Source of the DNA: Scheffersomyces stipitis CBS 6054
Taxonomy: Eukaryota > Ascomycota > Pichiomycetes > Serinales > Debaryomycetaceae
Direction: 5' to 3'
Length of the DNA: 64,000 bases
NCBI RefSeq assembly: GCF_000209165.1
Contig: NC_009068.1
Coordinates: 806,001 to 870,000 of the forward strand
Under the pieces are notes generated by a model. The model did no database searches. It was not told the origin of the DNA and worked only from the letters and a program-made list of their open reading frames with translations. Shown here in pieces: positions 10,763 to 21,433 of this stretch. Numbering within the stretch: position 1 is the first letter of the stretch; the number at the start of each line of letters is the position of its first letter. Made by a program: the position numbers and the translations under genes.

Positions 10763-11336
10763 AATGTGGTGAGTAACTATTTTGGTGCAGATGCCATAAA
10801 ACAAAACGAAACTACTAAAGCAGTTACAAAAATTAGATAAAGTGTGATGAGACTAATACTCAGAGTGGACTCCAATAAATATTTATAGATATGAGTAAAG
10901 TTATTTTGTTTTCTCCGTGTTTGTAATGGCCTGCGTGACCCGTATATCAACACGTTCTAGATTGTGACACGTCTCCTGGCAATAAACACTATCTCAAACT
11001 TAGTCTTGTCTAAAAAAGAGCAAAAACATCTCTTTTTAAAAAGGTGGTGTTGGTCACAGGAACCACAGTTTGGTACAGAAATCTCTGCGTGGTGCATATA
11101 ACACCGAGAGTTGATGCTTGTTATATGCCGTACCAGAATATCAGCAGTTTTGGGCCCCATGAAAGTGGCATGGATGGAGAGGTAGAGAGCTGGTTATTGG
11201 ATGGAGGTACAGTCAGAAGGCATGATGTAGCTGTTCTAACTTTTTAAGGAGATTTTTCTACCTTTTGGATGAGTTTGGAGGCTCTACAAACTGCGCTTTT
11301 CCGCAGCCGCATTTGCAATACGCAAACAATTTTTTC

Positions 11337-11344
11337 AACTGTGG
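11337..11344 (+). promoter_or_regulatory. AACTGTGG, Met31/Met32-like site
   Basis: The sequence AACTGTGG matches the core of the Met31/Met32 element (AAACTGTGG) of sulfur-regulated yeast promoters. It lies about 575 bp upstream of the MET30 start. The assignment rests on consensus match and gene context only. Confidence 0.4.
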
Positions 11345-11478
11345 TGGAGGCTGCAGCGAAAAAAATTGGTTGTGGTTTGCATTGTGCTTATCAGAATCGG
11401 AAATTAATTATGGATTTTGACGAGGCCATAATTTGGAATGGTCGACCCCGCAGGATGAAACGACGAAACAAGAAAGGC

Positions 11479-11486
11479 AACTGTGG
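11479..11486 (+). promoter_or_regulatory. Second AACTGTGG, Met31/Met32-like site
   Basis: This is an identical octamer to that at 11337 and in the same orientation, about 720 bp upstream of MET30. The duplication in the promoter of the Met4 regulator makes a chance match less likely. Confidence 0.4.
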
Positions 11487-11791
11487 AAGACGTGCACGCC
11501 AGATTCAGCCAGACAAACGGCACTATTGTGTACGTATCTGTATCTGTTTCTGTCGGCTGGCTCTGGTGACACAGATAAGAATCTTTTTGCACCGTTGTAA
11601 AAATAAAGAAACAGCTCTGCGACACAATTAACCAAAACAGCCATAGTAATATTTGACTGACAACTATCTGGGCGCCGTCATATGTAAGCTCGAACAGGCC
11701 AACGCCTTGAGATGTGCCATTCGTAAACTGGGCGAACGGCAGTCGTAAACGTAGCTTCCTAGATCTTTCTGAGCCGATAACTATGGCATGT

Positions 11792-11797
11792 CACGTG
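11792..11797. promoter_or_regulatory. CACGTG box (Cbf1-type)
   Basis: The core CACGTG occurs within GTCACGTGC in the MET30-ZPR1 divergent region. Cbf1 binds RTCACGTG and cooperates with Met4 and Met28 at sulfur genes. Confidence 0.45.
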
Positions 11798-12145
11798 CTC
11801 GTGTGCAACCCAGCCGAAGCGAGCCGAAAGCCACTGAGACCACAGTATCGAAGGCTAAGGTGCACGAGTTGTAGCCGCAGAAGAAACCTTAGATCTTCTT
11901 ACAGTGGCAGTTTCATCACTCCCTTGAGGTTGCCGTAGATTCTCAAAGTATGCAGTGACAGGCATCTCGGAGTTCGAGCGTAAATGTGGTCCGGTTCTAG
12001 ACTTTGTGCTGGTTTGATCGAGATCGTTTTGTCCTCTGCTAACAATCTGGGGTTATACTGGCCGTTGCAGCCACCGCTGGCTTAGCCATCTCCCTTGTCC
12101 CATAATTCCAGGTGTCGGCAGCATCATCTTGCTTTGACAAGTTGT

Positions 12146-12151
12146 CACGTG
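12146..12151. promoter_or_regulatory. CACGTG box (Cbf1-type)
   Basis: The sequence GTCACGTGA is a full match to the extended Cbf1 site. It is located between MET30 and ZPR1, about 600 bp upstream of the ZPR1 start. Confidence 0.45.
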
Positions 12152-12626
12152 AAATTCGGTTGAGTTCATGAAAATGTTACGGGACAGAGGCACGAAATAG
12201 AACCTATATGATGGGATTTGTCCCGTACCACATTCTTGTTCGTGATATCTTCGGGGTCAATCCAATGTCGTTCTACTCTGAACAGCTTCGGAGTCAAGTG
12301 TCACAAAGACTGCTCGATCTACTAATTGACCAATTCTAAGTTTAGACAAAAATAAGATGGATACCTGCACCTGTTTCTATTTTTCTTGCACTCGTTTGTT
12401 CAGACTTCTCGGCTACAGCCAAAATGGCCCATTATGGGACTATAAGTTTGCGGATTGCTGGATTTTTCTAGAACATTCGAGAGCCAGCAACAATATTTGT
12501 CTCTTCACTTTGGACTTCTACATGAGTGTTTAAGTCAGCTGCCCATCACACCAGAAAGACTACTTCGTACCTTCACTGCTCTGCAAAAATCGCATTGGTT
12601 GCAAAATAAATCATGTGATGGATCCT

Positions 12627-12632
12627 CACGTG
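12627..12632. promoter_or_regulatory. CACGTG box upstream of ZPR1
   Basis: CACGTG within TCACGTGC is centred about 120 bp upstream of the ZPR1 ATG, at a typical distance for a yeast upstream activating element. Confidence 0.4.
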
Positions 12633-12747
12633 CATTCCAGAAGTTTCTGGAAAATTTATCTCATCTCTCTAGTAAGATCAACTTCTCCATTTTTCACTAT
12701 TAATAAGCACCCAAGTATCTAATTCTGGCCGTAATTGCGTCATAAGC

Positions 12748-14298
12748 ATGAGCAGCGACGACATCTACGACTCACATATAGACAAGAAGCAAAAGACAGA
12801 GAATATGGCTGCCGACGAGGAACAAAAACCGCAAGATCTCTTCACTAGCGTGGGAGAACAGGCTCAAGAAGTAGATGATCAGGAAACTAATGTTGCCGGA
12901 AGCAACGAAGTCAGACAGACCGGAGCGGAGGATGCTGAGGGACATCCAGTTCAGGAAATCGAGTCGTTATGTATGAACTGTCACAAGAACGGAATCACAA
13001 GAATGCTTTTGACCAAGATTCCATACTTCAGAGAAATCATCTTGATGTCATTTGAATGTACTCACTGCGGATTCAAGAACAGCGAAATCCAGCCAGCTGC
13101 ACAAATAGCCGAAAAGGGATCAAGGTACGTGTTGAAACTTGAAACTAAAGAAGATTTCAACCGTCAAGTCGTGAAGTCTGAGACTGCCTCTGTAAGATTC
13201 TCAGAGTTGGACATTGAGATTCCACCAAAGAGGGGCCAGTTATCAAACATCGAGGGTTTATTGGAAGAAATGATCGAAGATTTGGAATCCGACCAACCCG
13301 CCAGAGAAACCATGCAACCGGAAATCTACCAAAAGATCAAAGAAGTTATCACCAAAATTAGATCGTTTATCAATGCTGAACCCAACACCTTACCATTGAC
13401 CTTCACCATTGATGATCCAGCAGGTAACTCGTGGATTGAATACCTTCCAGGAGAGCCCAGTCATAAGTGGGCCATGTACGAATACTCAAGAACTGCTGAG
13501 CAAAATGTGTTTTTGGGCTTGATATCGGCTGACGATGTGGCCAGACACCAACAAGAAGAATTGGCCAATAAGAAGAATGCCACTTCTAAGAACATCTCTT
13601 CTTCTTTGAATAAGAGCTCTGAAAAGGATGACGAACATAACCCAAGAGCTACGGGCTTTATCTCTGACGAAACTGAAATTGAAAATTTTGAAAACGAAGT
13701 GCAAACCTTCCAGGCTACTTGTTCTTCTTGTTTCCAGCCATGCTCAACACACATGAAGACTGTTAACATTCCTCACTTCAAGGATGTCATCTTGATGTCG
13801 ACTGTATGTGATCATTGTGGCTATAAGTCTAACGAAGTCAAAACAGGTGGAGAGATTCCTCCTCGCGGAAAGAAGATCACCTTGAAAATCACCGATCCTG
13901 AAGACTTGGCTAGAGATATATTGAAGAGTGAAACTTGTGGATTGTCAATTCCAGAATTGAACTTGGATTTGACTCCAGGAACATTAGGAGGTAGATTCAC
14001 TACTATTGAAGGATTGTTGACTCAAGTTGCAGAAGAGTTGAACTCCAGAGTGTTCAGTCAATCATCAGACTCTATGGATGAAGCTACCAAGTCCAGATGG
14101 ACAAGTTTCTTCGCTAGATTGCAAGATGCTATCGACGGCAAAATACCATTCACTATTATTGTCGAAGACCCATTGGCTTCTTCGTACATCCAAAACGTCT
14201 ACGCTCCAGACAATGACCCCAACATGACTATCGAAGAGTTTGAAAGATCCTTTCAACAAAACGAAGACTTAGGTTTGAATGATATGAAAACTGACTAA
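12748..14298 (+). CDS. ZPR1: Zinc-finger protein Zpr1 (eEF1A chaperone)
   Basis: Zpr1 is an essential eukaryotic zinc protein that helps fold and assemble translation elongation factor eEF1A. The 516-residue product shows the family's tandem duplicated architecture. Finger 1 uses C75/C78 and C104/C107, finger 2 uses C325/C328 and C354/C357, and each is followed by a beta/alpha homology domain. The linker around residues 275-310 is Ser/Lys-rich. The KIPYFREIILMS and NIPHFKDVILMS segments between the cysteine pairs are clearly homologous. The gene is a little longer than the roughly 486-residue S. cerevisiae protein, mainly in the acidic N-terminus. I see no in-frame CTG in the parts I translated. 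The 3' end converges on CCH1 with only 64 bp between the stop codons. Confidence 0.96.
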   Translation: MSSDDIYDSHIDKKQKTENMAADEEQKPQDLFTSVGEQAQEVDDQETNVAGSNEVRQTGAEDAEGHPVQEIESLCMNCHKNGITRMLLTKIPYFREIILMSFECTHCGFKNSEIQPAAQIAEKGSRYVLKLETKEDFNRQVVKSETASVRFSELDIEIPPKRGQLSNIEGLLEEMIEDLESDQPARETMQPEIYQKIKEVITKIRSFINAEPNTLPLTFTIDDPAGNSWIEYLPGEPSHKWAMYEYSRTAEQNVFLGLISADDVARHQQEELANKKNATSKNISSSLNKSSEKDDEHNPRATGFISDETEIENFENEVQTFQATCSSCFQPCSTHMKTVNIPHFKDVILMSTVCDHCGYKSNEVKTGGEIPPRGKKITLKITDPEDLARDILKSETCGLSIPELNLDLTPGTLGGRFTTIEGLLTQVAEELNSRVFSQSSDSMDEATKSRWTSFFARLQDAIDGKIPFTIIVEDPLASSYIQNVYAPDNDPNMTIEEFERSFQQNEDLGLNDMKTD

Positions 14299-14362
14299 GT
14301 GATTCACTGTGTATATTAGATTAATAATAAGGTAATTCATTAATTTTGTCTATAGATTCTAA

Positions 14363-17300
14363 CTAATCTTCAAGATTATGTCCGCGTCTTTCATTGCTTG
14401 ATACTTGATGTAAAGCTTCTCCCCAGGATGACTCTTCTAGTGCTTCTCCAATATCTGAGAATTCCATCACAGAAAGATTCTGGTCGCCATCTGATTCCCT
14501 TAAAAATGGAGAAATCTGTATTCTCTCAGATCCCGTAGACTCATTTAAGCTTGACGATGTATCCTTAGGTATATGGACAAATAATCTTGGTCTATCAGAA
14601 TCACTATGAACCGAACGCAGAGGACTTCTGCTCCTATTTCTAGTTTGATTACTATTCGAGATCGGAACATAGACTCCACTAGCTGCTCCTTCATTTTCTG
14701 TAGTGGGCTTCAAGAACTGGTTCGTGTCGGAAAAGTCACGGATGTGCACCTTAGCTTCATCAAGAGAAAACTCATCATCTGAATACAACGACTTCCAATG
14801 GGCACTATATTCTGCATTAGACAAGTAACTGTTTCTCTGTAACTCCTTGTCAAAAGCGATGTCTGTATCTCTAACTCCACGTCTTTGATTCTTTTGATAC
14901 TTCCAACGACAAGCATAAGCAGCAATAGTTTCATAGACTCTCTTTCTGTGTAATCTCTTTTCAATTTTTTGTACTAACAATCTTCTTTCTAAGAAGTCAA
15001 TCAAATTAAGACACTGACCAGCTTGAAACGATGTGTATAATGGTAATTGCAAAATCAACCGCGAGAAGGAAATGCCAGGGTCATTGTTAAGTTCCATGTT
15101 CAACAATGCCTCTTCAATAAAACGCTCATACGCCTTCCGTCTTTCCCTGATCTTGGGGATATCCATGCAGTCTAATGTCTGGTCAATAGCATCGTAATGA
15201 ACGGTGATATCGTATGGATCATTGATGTTGTTTCTTGTGAACCACTGGTTGCACAATATTGGAATCTCTAAGACGCCGGAATAGAAATGAAATGCAAGGG
15301 CACCATCAAGAGAATGCAACAACTTCGGCAAAAGAAATGGTTTTATATAACCGGTACCTTCTGGGTCGAATTTCTGCCACGACTTCTTGAACTTTCTAAT
15401 CTCGTCTCTTTTGATCAAATTACTGTAGTGCGAACGATGGTTGATATAACTGAACGAATCCAAAATTAACGAAACGAACATATTCAAGAAGATATACATT
15501 GAAAGGATGTTCCACGCCATGAAAAGGATATATGCATATTGCTTATTTCCACAGTCACTATCATCCAAACTGTTGGCAGTGGTACAGAAAGGCAGAGACA
15601 ATGTGTAGTCTTCCATGATATAGTTCCAGCCCTCTCCAAAACAACATCTGAACAAAACAATCATTGCCTTTGGAACGGATCTGAAGTTCAAATTTCCATT
15701 TCCATTAGGACCAATCTTTGTTAGACCAAAGATTTGGTTCAATGCAATTGCAAACACCAAAAACATAACTATCCATGTAAAGGATAACGACAATAATGCT
15801 GGCAAACTGGCAGACGCAAATCTCAACAATTGACTCAATCTGTTACTTCTAGGAATAATGAAGAACAACATACCCACCAAGAATAACTTGTTAATGTTGA
15901 TGAAGACACTGTCCTGGTCTATATTCATACCAATCAAAGAGGTAATGAAAGCACCAATTGAGACGACCATATTGAAAATGTTCCACTTGAACCGAATAAA
16001 GGACCTACCTTGTGCAATTAGCTTCATGACTATATTGATAGTGAACAACGTCGCTGTAATAGTGTAAATGGCAAATCTGAAATTGTTCAACGTGTAATAA
16101 GATGGGAAACATTCAAGTAACAAAGCAAGAACATGTAAAAATAAAACGCTTGTTAGTATAATGTTCCAGTAGCGATTCTTTTCTACGGTCATCTTGTAAC
16201 AGAACTTTCTAAACAAGGACAATTGTGCGGCATCTTTTCTTCTGGATGGTTTCACTTGCAGCAAAATCTTTTTTACCTGATACCAAGCAATCTGATCATG
16301 AGTCAAATAGGCTCTGCCAGTGGTCTTCGAATAGTTGCTGATAATGACGGAGACGAACAAAGTCAAAATGAAGATGATACTCGTGAAATTGAAGAGAATA
16401 ATGAAAACTCCATTGATTGGAGTAGCGTTCTTTTCTGGGGGTGTTCCCACTCCTGTACTGGCCATCACATTCTGGAGTAAGTCTACCCAACCTTCTAACG
16501 AAACTATTTCGAATAATGTCAGGAATGCAGTACCAAACCTATTGAATTCAAGTTGTGGATTTGTATAGACATTTGGACTAAGGATATCCCAATCAAACAC
16601 TGTGTTTGAGTATTCGTTGAAACACGACAGCATATTTGAGGTACCATCGAGGCAGTACCCTAAACGGCCAGCAAAGATGTTCAATCCCCAAATAGAAAAC
16701 GGAAAAAGTAAACAGAGAGAAATCAATGCAGCATTAATGATCTTCCAAAACCCTGAAATAAGAGTATTATGGAAGTTTGCTTTGGCAGTCTCACTTATGG
16801 TCAAGAGTCTCAAAGCTCTCATGGCTTTCATGCCTCTCACAATTCTCGAAAGGTTACCATCGTTTCTGATGAAAGCAAAGAATTCAATCCACAAAGATAA
16901 CAAAACGCTCAAATCAATCATGTTCCAAGACGATCTCATGTATCCATTAGGAGTGAAAATCAAACCATCTGCAAAGATCTTGATGAGAAACTCAGAGGTG
17001 AACAACACATTAAATGCTACCTCGAGCCAAAAGATCCAATTGTAAAGTCCGTGCAAGGTTACCATCCTTCTTCTATAGAGAGGGGTCAAGTAACACGCTG
17101 TAACAACTAACGCAATAGTAGCCAAAAACATGATCACTACAATAGTTTCAGATACTGGGCCATAAGGTTCTTCCCCATCGATTCTTTGCCCATGACTTGG
17201 CTTTACCATACGTTGGCAGAATCTTCTCAATCTGTGGCGGGGACCCATTACATAGAATACATAGTTGAACCGTGGGTTTTCTATCAAGAACTTGTTCTGA

Positions 17301-20300
17301 TTATGTATCAATAAGTTTCTTTCGGTCATAATACTCTTTGCAAACCTGGCGGGATCAAAATTATCAATTGCAAACTTTGGCTTTTCTCTGCCTCTCCCAA
17401 AAAAAGGATTCATCAACAAGTTACTTCCTCCTTTAGATCTCGTCTTCACCCAACGTTTCCATTTGGAATTGGGGACTTCCATAATTTCTTCATTGTCTGA
17501 GATTTGCCCATCTTCTGAATCTACGAAATCATTAACAGCAGTCCCTGTTAGTAATAAGTTTACAACAGCCGTTTGCAATTCATCTCTCATGCCTCTAGTT
17601 TTGAAAACTTTTTCTTTTAACTTAGTAAGCAACCCAGTGTCAGTTTCCATATTCTGAAGACGATCTGTCATGTTGTCAATAAATTGAAGCAATTGTTTTC
17701 TTCTTTTGCCTTCCTCTGAAACTTCCAAGGTTTTTGCGATGACAGCAATGAAAATATTCAATATGATCATGTTCGACAAAATAAACCACGCAATCAAGAA
17801 AATGGCACCGAATGCTCTGTACGAAGTAGTTGTGGCGTGTTCTTGAAGAGAATATAATATATCCGTCCAGTTCTCGGTTGAAGTGATAATGTAAAGAGAA
17901 ATAAATGCATTTGGCAAAGTGTGCATTGGAAAGTCAACATCATCAATAGAATCAGGTGGAATGCCACCTTCAAAGTATCTGGCCAAAATTATTGAAACCA
18001 AGAAAAGTAAAATGAAGAAGAACAATGTCAAATCAAACAACGCTTTTGCATTTCCCATGATCTTAAGCCAAAGGTCTCTCGTGAAACGTGTTGCCAAAAC
18101 CACTCTATAAAATCTCATGAGTTGAAATACAGTTAGCCAATAGTATGTGTGTCCTAATTTGTTCTTCACTGGGTCCAGGATGATAACACAAGTTACTACA
18201 CCCAATAATAGATCAAAACAATTCCGCTTAGACGCAAAGAATAGTCTCCAGTTAGGGAAATGAAAACAAAATCTGAGTGCCACTTCACTCATGAAAACAA
18301 TAGTAAAGGCAGCTTCAAATCTATACAAGGTATGACGTCTTCTATCAGTCATCCCATACTCTCTGAAACAATGCACAAAGAGGTCAACGATGATTAGTAT
18401 AACGAATACAAATTCGAACTGGTAGTAATACTTCAAGAAAACATTTTGATTTTTGAGATTTTGGAGTTTCTCTTTGTAAAGGGCTTCTTTTTCGTTGTTC
18501 GAAAAGAGGGACTTCTTGCCATCCTTCGATTTCTTCTTCTCTTCAGCAACCTCCATTCTGGTAATGTTAAATGATGCAACAATAACGGCAATGAAAACGT
18601 TTGTTAACCACACTGTCATTATGAAAATCGTTGCAATGAAAAACAAACAAGCTGCCATATTGTCGGAATCCATAGTGTAGTACATTATATCTGTGAACGT
18701 ATTGGCACTAATAACAACGAAGACCATCTCAAGCGATTGAAAGATGTTGTCAAAACTTACTGTACCATTGTAAGGATTATCACCACTAATGCATCTTGAG
18801 TTAACAGGACATCTATAACCCTTTATTTCTGGGGAGAGCAGTCCATCTCGTTCAATGTAAGGTTGTGCTTTACCATCTAATGAGAGCCATGAACCACAGA
18901 ACTGTTCAGTTTGAATGTATGTTTCGGTTGGGTCATCTGGATTGGTCCACACACATTGTCTTGTTAAAGATGACTTGAAAGATTGCACGCCTATGATTCC
19001 AAAAAATAGCCAGAAGCAAGCAATAAAGATCGCAACGTCGATCAACTGAGGAATTGCAATCTTACAGGCTTTTAGAATGGTAGTAGTACCGGTTGTCAAA
19101 TTGATAAGTCTCAAGATACGAAGACAGCTCAATGCTCTGAAAATCATAATCTGATGTTTAGCATCATAATGATTGATTGAAAGTAGTGTTGCTATCCAGA
19201 AGCAGATCATGGACAAGAAGTCAATTCTGTGCCAACTGTTTCTAATATAGGCTCTCTTCAAGTTAAGCTTATCTATTGATTGGGACTTTCTTAACAATAA
19301 TGTGTTGCGAGCTTCAAGAGTTTGAGATGGTAAGACAATAGCATCCATAAGTCCAATGTCCTCATCGTCACTCTCTGAGGTTCTGACATCATTTTCATGA
19401 TGCAGATTAAGTTCCTTGTACTTGTTCTTTAAATGATTTATATTCGAGTGGTCCTCAGTGTTGGTTTTGATCGGTCCACCGATATCTATTTCTTTGATAT
19501 CAGGATCATCACTTGAACTTCCATTGTCGTCATCTCTAAACTTGACTTTGTTCTCGCGAGGTGGTTTTTGTAATGGAACAGACTTATCTTCTCTTTTGAT
19601 TAACTTTGTGATTCCCATCCACGACAATATTCTTTTAATATATGTCAAATTGAAATACATCGCCTTGAGGTCATTTTCCGGGTATCGCAACCCCAATTCT
19701 TGGAACATTATATGATCGTCAGCAAACCCATATGCAATGACCTTTCCCACTACTTCCAACGTGTAGACAATGTTAATGGCAATCAAAGCGTAGTCAGCCC
19801 AATTGTAACCAGTATAAAAATATCCATTCAACTTGATGGGGTTCCATTGTCTATATGCCAACAACACGACTTGTAGCAACAACAGTATCAAAAGAACAAC
19901 ATTCGTTGTGTAATGAGAGAGAACTCCATGGCAATAGCGCCTTGTTTTTGAATCAGGTCCAAAAAACAAAAGTGAGTTTCCAAACAAATACATGGATTTG
20001 ACATCCTTAAATGAATTTCTAGAAGAATATCTTTTACCTTCAGTGTCACCTTGTGGCATTAACGGTGTGGCTGCTTCATGTGGTGGTCTCCATTGATGAA
20101 TGAGACCTGGAGTTTGAGGATTGATATTGGTTATGTCAAGTTCTTCCTCTACTGATTCTACAAGAGACTTTTTACTTTGCTGTCCTTCCAGTAGATATAG
20201 TCCTAACCCATCAGAAACAAAGGTCTTGTTGAGATCTTCCGTTGCATCTTCATCATCTACAGTAAAATGATGAGAATGTGCCATACGAGGTGTTTCAACA

Positions 20301-21433
20301 TTGACTCTGTTGCTGACTCGAGAAAGGTTGTCGTGATGAAAAAACAGTTTATTTGATATGGGAGTCTCTAGAGGGTAGTCGGATGCGCTTTCATTGACAC
20401 TGAGGCGATTGGTCTTTGATAGATCATCTTTCAGTGCATTGGAAGAAGCACTTTGTGCTCCTGTTCCAGCTATTCGGTTAGATATTCTGGCAATAACACT
20501 ACTGAGCTTTGTGGGAGAAGCAGTACCATCTCGTACATGCAGTTGTTGCACAGTCAAATAATCTCCTGACTCGAGCTTGTCTGGACTTACGTTGACAACA
20601 AGATTTGGGACTGGGTTAGAACGAGTGGGTGTAATTATAGGTACCATAAGGCTCTCGTCACGTAGACTTTTAGAAGTAGCACGTGAAACGTTGCTATTGG
20701 TACGCACAGAATAGCTGGGTCTACGAATGTACGACGGTGCCAAGTTCTCCAATGGTATGTTATCCGTATAATTGCCGTACTCAGATGCTGCTTGATGAAT
20801 GTCTTGAGAAGGAACGGAAGTAATTTCATGACTATGTCTTTCATTAGAGGGAGAAGCTGACCTTTCTGATCTAGAATCGGAACCTACAGGAAGCCAGTTT
20901 CCTACACCTCCCGAATCACCAAGAGCAAAACTAAGACCTTCCTTGAGAGCTTCAAAGTCGTTTTCATCGGCAGCCTCTCTGATAAATGATCTAGTTTCCG
21001 TATTTGGTGATGCTGATCGAGATCGAGGATGAAGAAGACTACGATGCGAATACTGTGAATGTCTGTTATGAGACTTTGTTGCTGAATTAGAAGGCAGACT
21101 TGTATGCCTACTTCGATGGTCGATCCAGCTGTATCTATGAGTAGGATGAGATTCGTTGTGATCATTATGGCTTTGGTTATAATTTTGGATATTGTGACCA
21201 TCTTCAGATAGCATCCATTCGTTGGTTAGTGTCTTTGAAGAAGACGCCGGAGGAGGCGAATAGGTACGATTTGGATTATACTGCTGTGCTAGGGATGAAC
21301 GTCGTGCCTTGGGCGTGTGAATATGAGACAGACTTGGCTCTTGGACAATGTCTGGTTCCTCCTCCAGCTGTAGAGTCAGCAAGGTAGGAGCTCTGATCGC
21401 GATGCCCGGAGTAACCGGAGGTTTCCGAGACAT
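14363..21433 (-). CDS. CCH1: High-affinity calcium channel pore subunit Cch1
   Basis: Cch1 is the plasma-membrane, voltage-gated-type calcium channel of fungi. It acts with Mid1 in store-replenishing and stress-induced Ca2+ uptake. The 2356-residue product has a long disordered N-terminus (about 500 residues) followed by four repeats of six membrane segments with pore loops. The putative selectivity-filter residues are N911 (SANTF), E1187 (STENW), E1647 (SLEGW) and E1934 (FGEGW). Repeat I carries a long cytosolic insertion (about residues 620-730) between its early segments. A cytosolic helical region and a disordered tail follow repeat IV. The ATG at 21433 is the natural start. The protein is longer than the S. 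cerevisiae protein (about 2039 residues) because of the terminal and inter-segment extensions. Confidence 0.96.
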   Translation of the reverse strand: MSRKPPVTPGIAIRAPTLLTLQLEEEPDIVQEPSLSHIHTPKARRSSLAQQYNPNRTYSPPPASSSKTLTNEWMLSEDGHNIQNYNQSHNDHNESHPTHRYSWIDHRSRHTSLPSNSATKSHNRHSQYSHRSLLHPRSRSASPNTETRSFIREAADENDFEALKEGLSFALGDSGGVGNWLPVGSDSRSERSASPSNERHSHEITSVPSQDIHQAASEYGNYTDNIPLENLAPSYIRRPSYSVRTNSNVSRATSKSLRDESLMVPIITPTRSNPVPNLVVNVSPDKLESGDYLTVQQLHVRDGTASPTKLSSVIARISNRIAGTGAQSASSNALKDDLSKTNRLSVNESASDYPLETPISNKLFFHHDNLSRVSNRVNVETPRMAHSHHFTVDDEDATEDLNKTFVSDGLGLYLLEGQQSKKSLVESVEEELDITNINPQTPGLIHQWRPPHEAATPLMPQGDTEGKRYSSRNSFKDVKSMYLFGNSLLFFGPDSKTRRYCHGVLSHYTTNVVLLILLLLQVVLLAYRQWNPIKLNGYFYTGYNWADYALIAINIVYTLEVVGKVIAYGFADDHIMFQELGLRYPENDLKAMYFNLTYIKRILSWMGITKLIKREDKSVPLQKPPRENKVKFRDDDNGSSSDDPDIKEIDIGGPIKTNTEDHSNINHLKNKYKELNLHHENDVRTSESDDEDIGLMDAIVLPSQTLEARNTLLLRKSQSIDKLNLKRAYIRNSWHRIDFLSMICFWIATLLSINHYDAKHQIMIFRALSCLRILRLINLTTGTTTILKACKIAIPQLIDVAIFIACFWLFFGIIGVQSFKSSLTRQCVWTNPDDPTETYIQTEQFCGSWLSLDGKAQPYIERDGLLSPEIKGYRCPVNSRCISGDNPYNGTVSFDNIFQSLEMVFVVISANTFTDIMYYTMDSDNMAACLFFIATIFIMTVWLTNVFIAVIVASFNITRMEVAEEKKKSKDGKKSLFSNNEKEALYKEKLQNLKNQNVFLKYYYQFEFVFVILIIVDLFVHCFREYGMTDRRRHTLYRFEAAFTIVFMSEVALRFCFHFPNWRLFFASKRNCFDLLLGVVTCVIILDPVKNKLGHTYYWLTVFQLMRFYRVVLATRFTRDLWLKIMGNAKALFDLTLFFFILLFLVSIILARYFEGGIPPDSIDDVDFPMHTLPNAFISLYIITSTENWTDILYSLQEHATTTSYRAFGAIFLIAWFILSNMIILNIFIAVIAKTLEVSEEGKRRKQLLQFIDNMTDRLQNMETDTGLLTKLKEKVFKTRGMRDELQTAVVNLLLTGTAVNDFVDSEDGQISDNEEIMEVPNSKWKRWVKTRSKGGSNLLMNPFFGRGREKPKFAIDNFDPARFAKSIMTERNLLIHNQNKFLIENPRFNYVFYVMGPRHRLRRFCQRMVKPSHGQRIDGEEPYGPVSETIVVIMFLATIALVVTACYLTPLYRRRMVTLHGLYNWIFWLEVAFNVLFTSEFLIKIFADGLIFTPNGYMRSSWNMIDLSVLLSLWIEFFAFIRNDGNLSRIVRGMKAMRALRLLTISETAKANFHNTLISGFWKIINAALISLCLLFPFSIWGLNIFAGRLGYCLDGTSNMLSCFNEYSNTVFDWDILSPNVYTNPQLEFNRFGTAFLTLFEIVSLEGWVDLLQNVMASTGVGTPPEKNATPINGVFIILFNFTSIIFILTLFVSVIISNYSKTTGRAYLTHDQIAWYQVKKILLQVKPSRRKDAAQLSLFRKFCYKMTVEKNRYWNIILTSVLFLHVLALLLECFPSYYTLNNFRFAIYTITATLFTINIVMKLIAQGRSFIRFKWNIFNMVVSIGAFITSLIGMNIDQDSVFININKLFLVGMLFFIIPRSNRLSQLLRFASASLPALLSLSFTWIVMFLVFAIALNQIFGLTKIGPNGNGNLNFRSVPKAMIVLFRCCFGEGWNYIMEDYTLSLPFCTTANSLDDSDCGNKQYAYILFMAWNILSMYIFLNMFVSLILDSFSYINHRSHYSNLIKRDEIRKFKKSWQKFDPEGTGYIKPFLLPKLLHSLDGALAFHFYSGVLEIPILCNQWFTRNNINDPYDITVHYDAIDQTLDCMDIPKIRERRKAYERFIEEALLNMELNNDPGISFSRLILQLPLYTSFQAGQCLNLIDFLERRLLVQKIEKRLHRKRVYETIAAYACRWKYQKNQRRGVRDTDIAFDKELQRNSYLSNAEYSAHWKSLYSDDEFSLDEAKVHIRDFSDTNQFLKPTTENEGAASGVYVPISNSNQTRNRSRSPLRSVHSDSDRPRLFVHIPKDTSSSLNESTGSERIQISPFLRESDGDQNLSVMEFSDIGEALEESSWGEALHQVSSNERRGHNLED

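Larger units (their letters stand above)
10763..12747. other. 2 kb divergent MET30-ZPR1 promoter region
   Basis: No convincing gene is present. Small frames on both strands (for example 11269-11631 and 12455-12703) look spurious. The region holds two AACTGTGG elements (11337, 11479) and three CACGTG boxes (11792, 12146, 12627), described separately. Confidence 0.6.
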
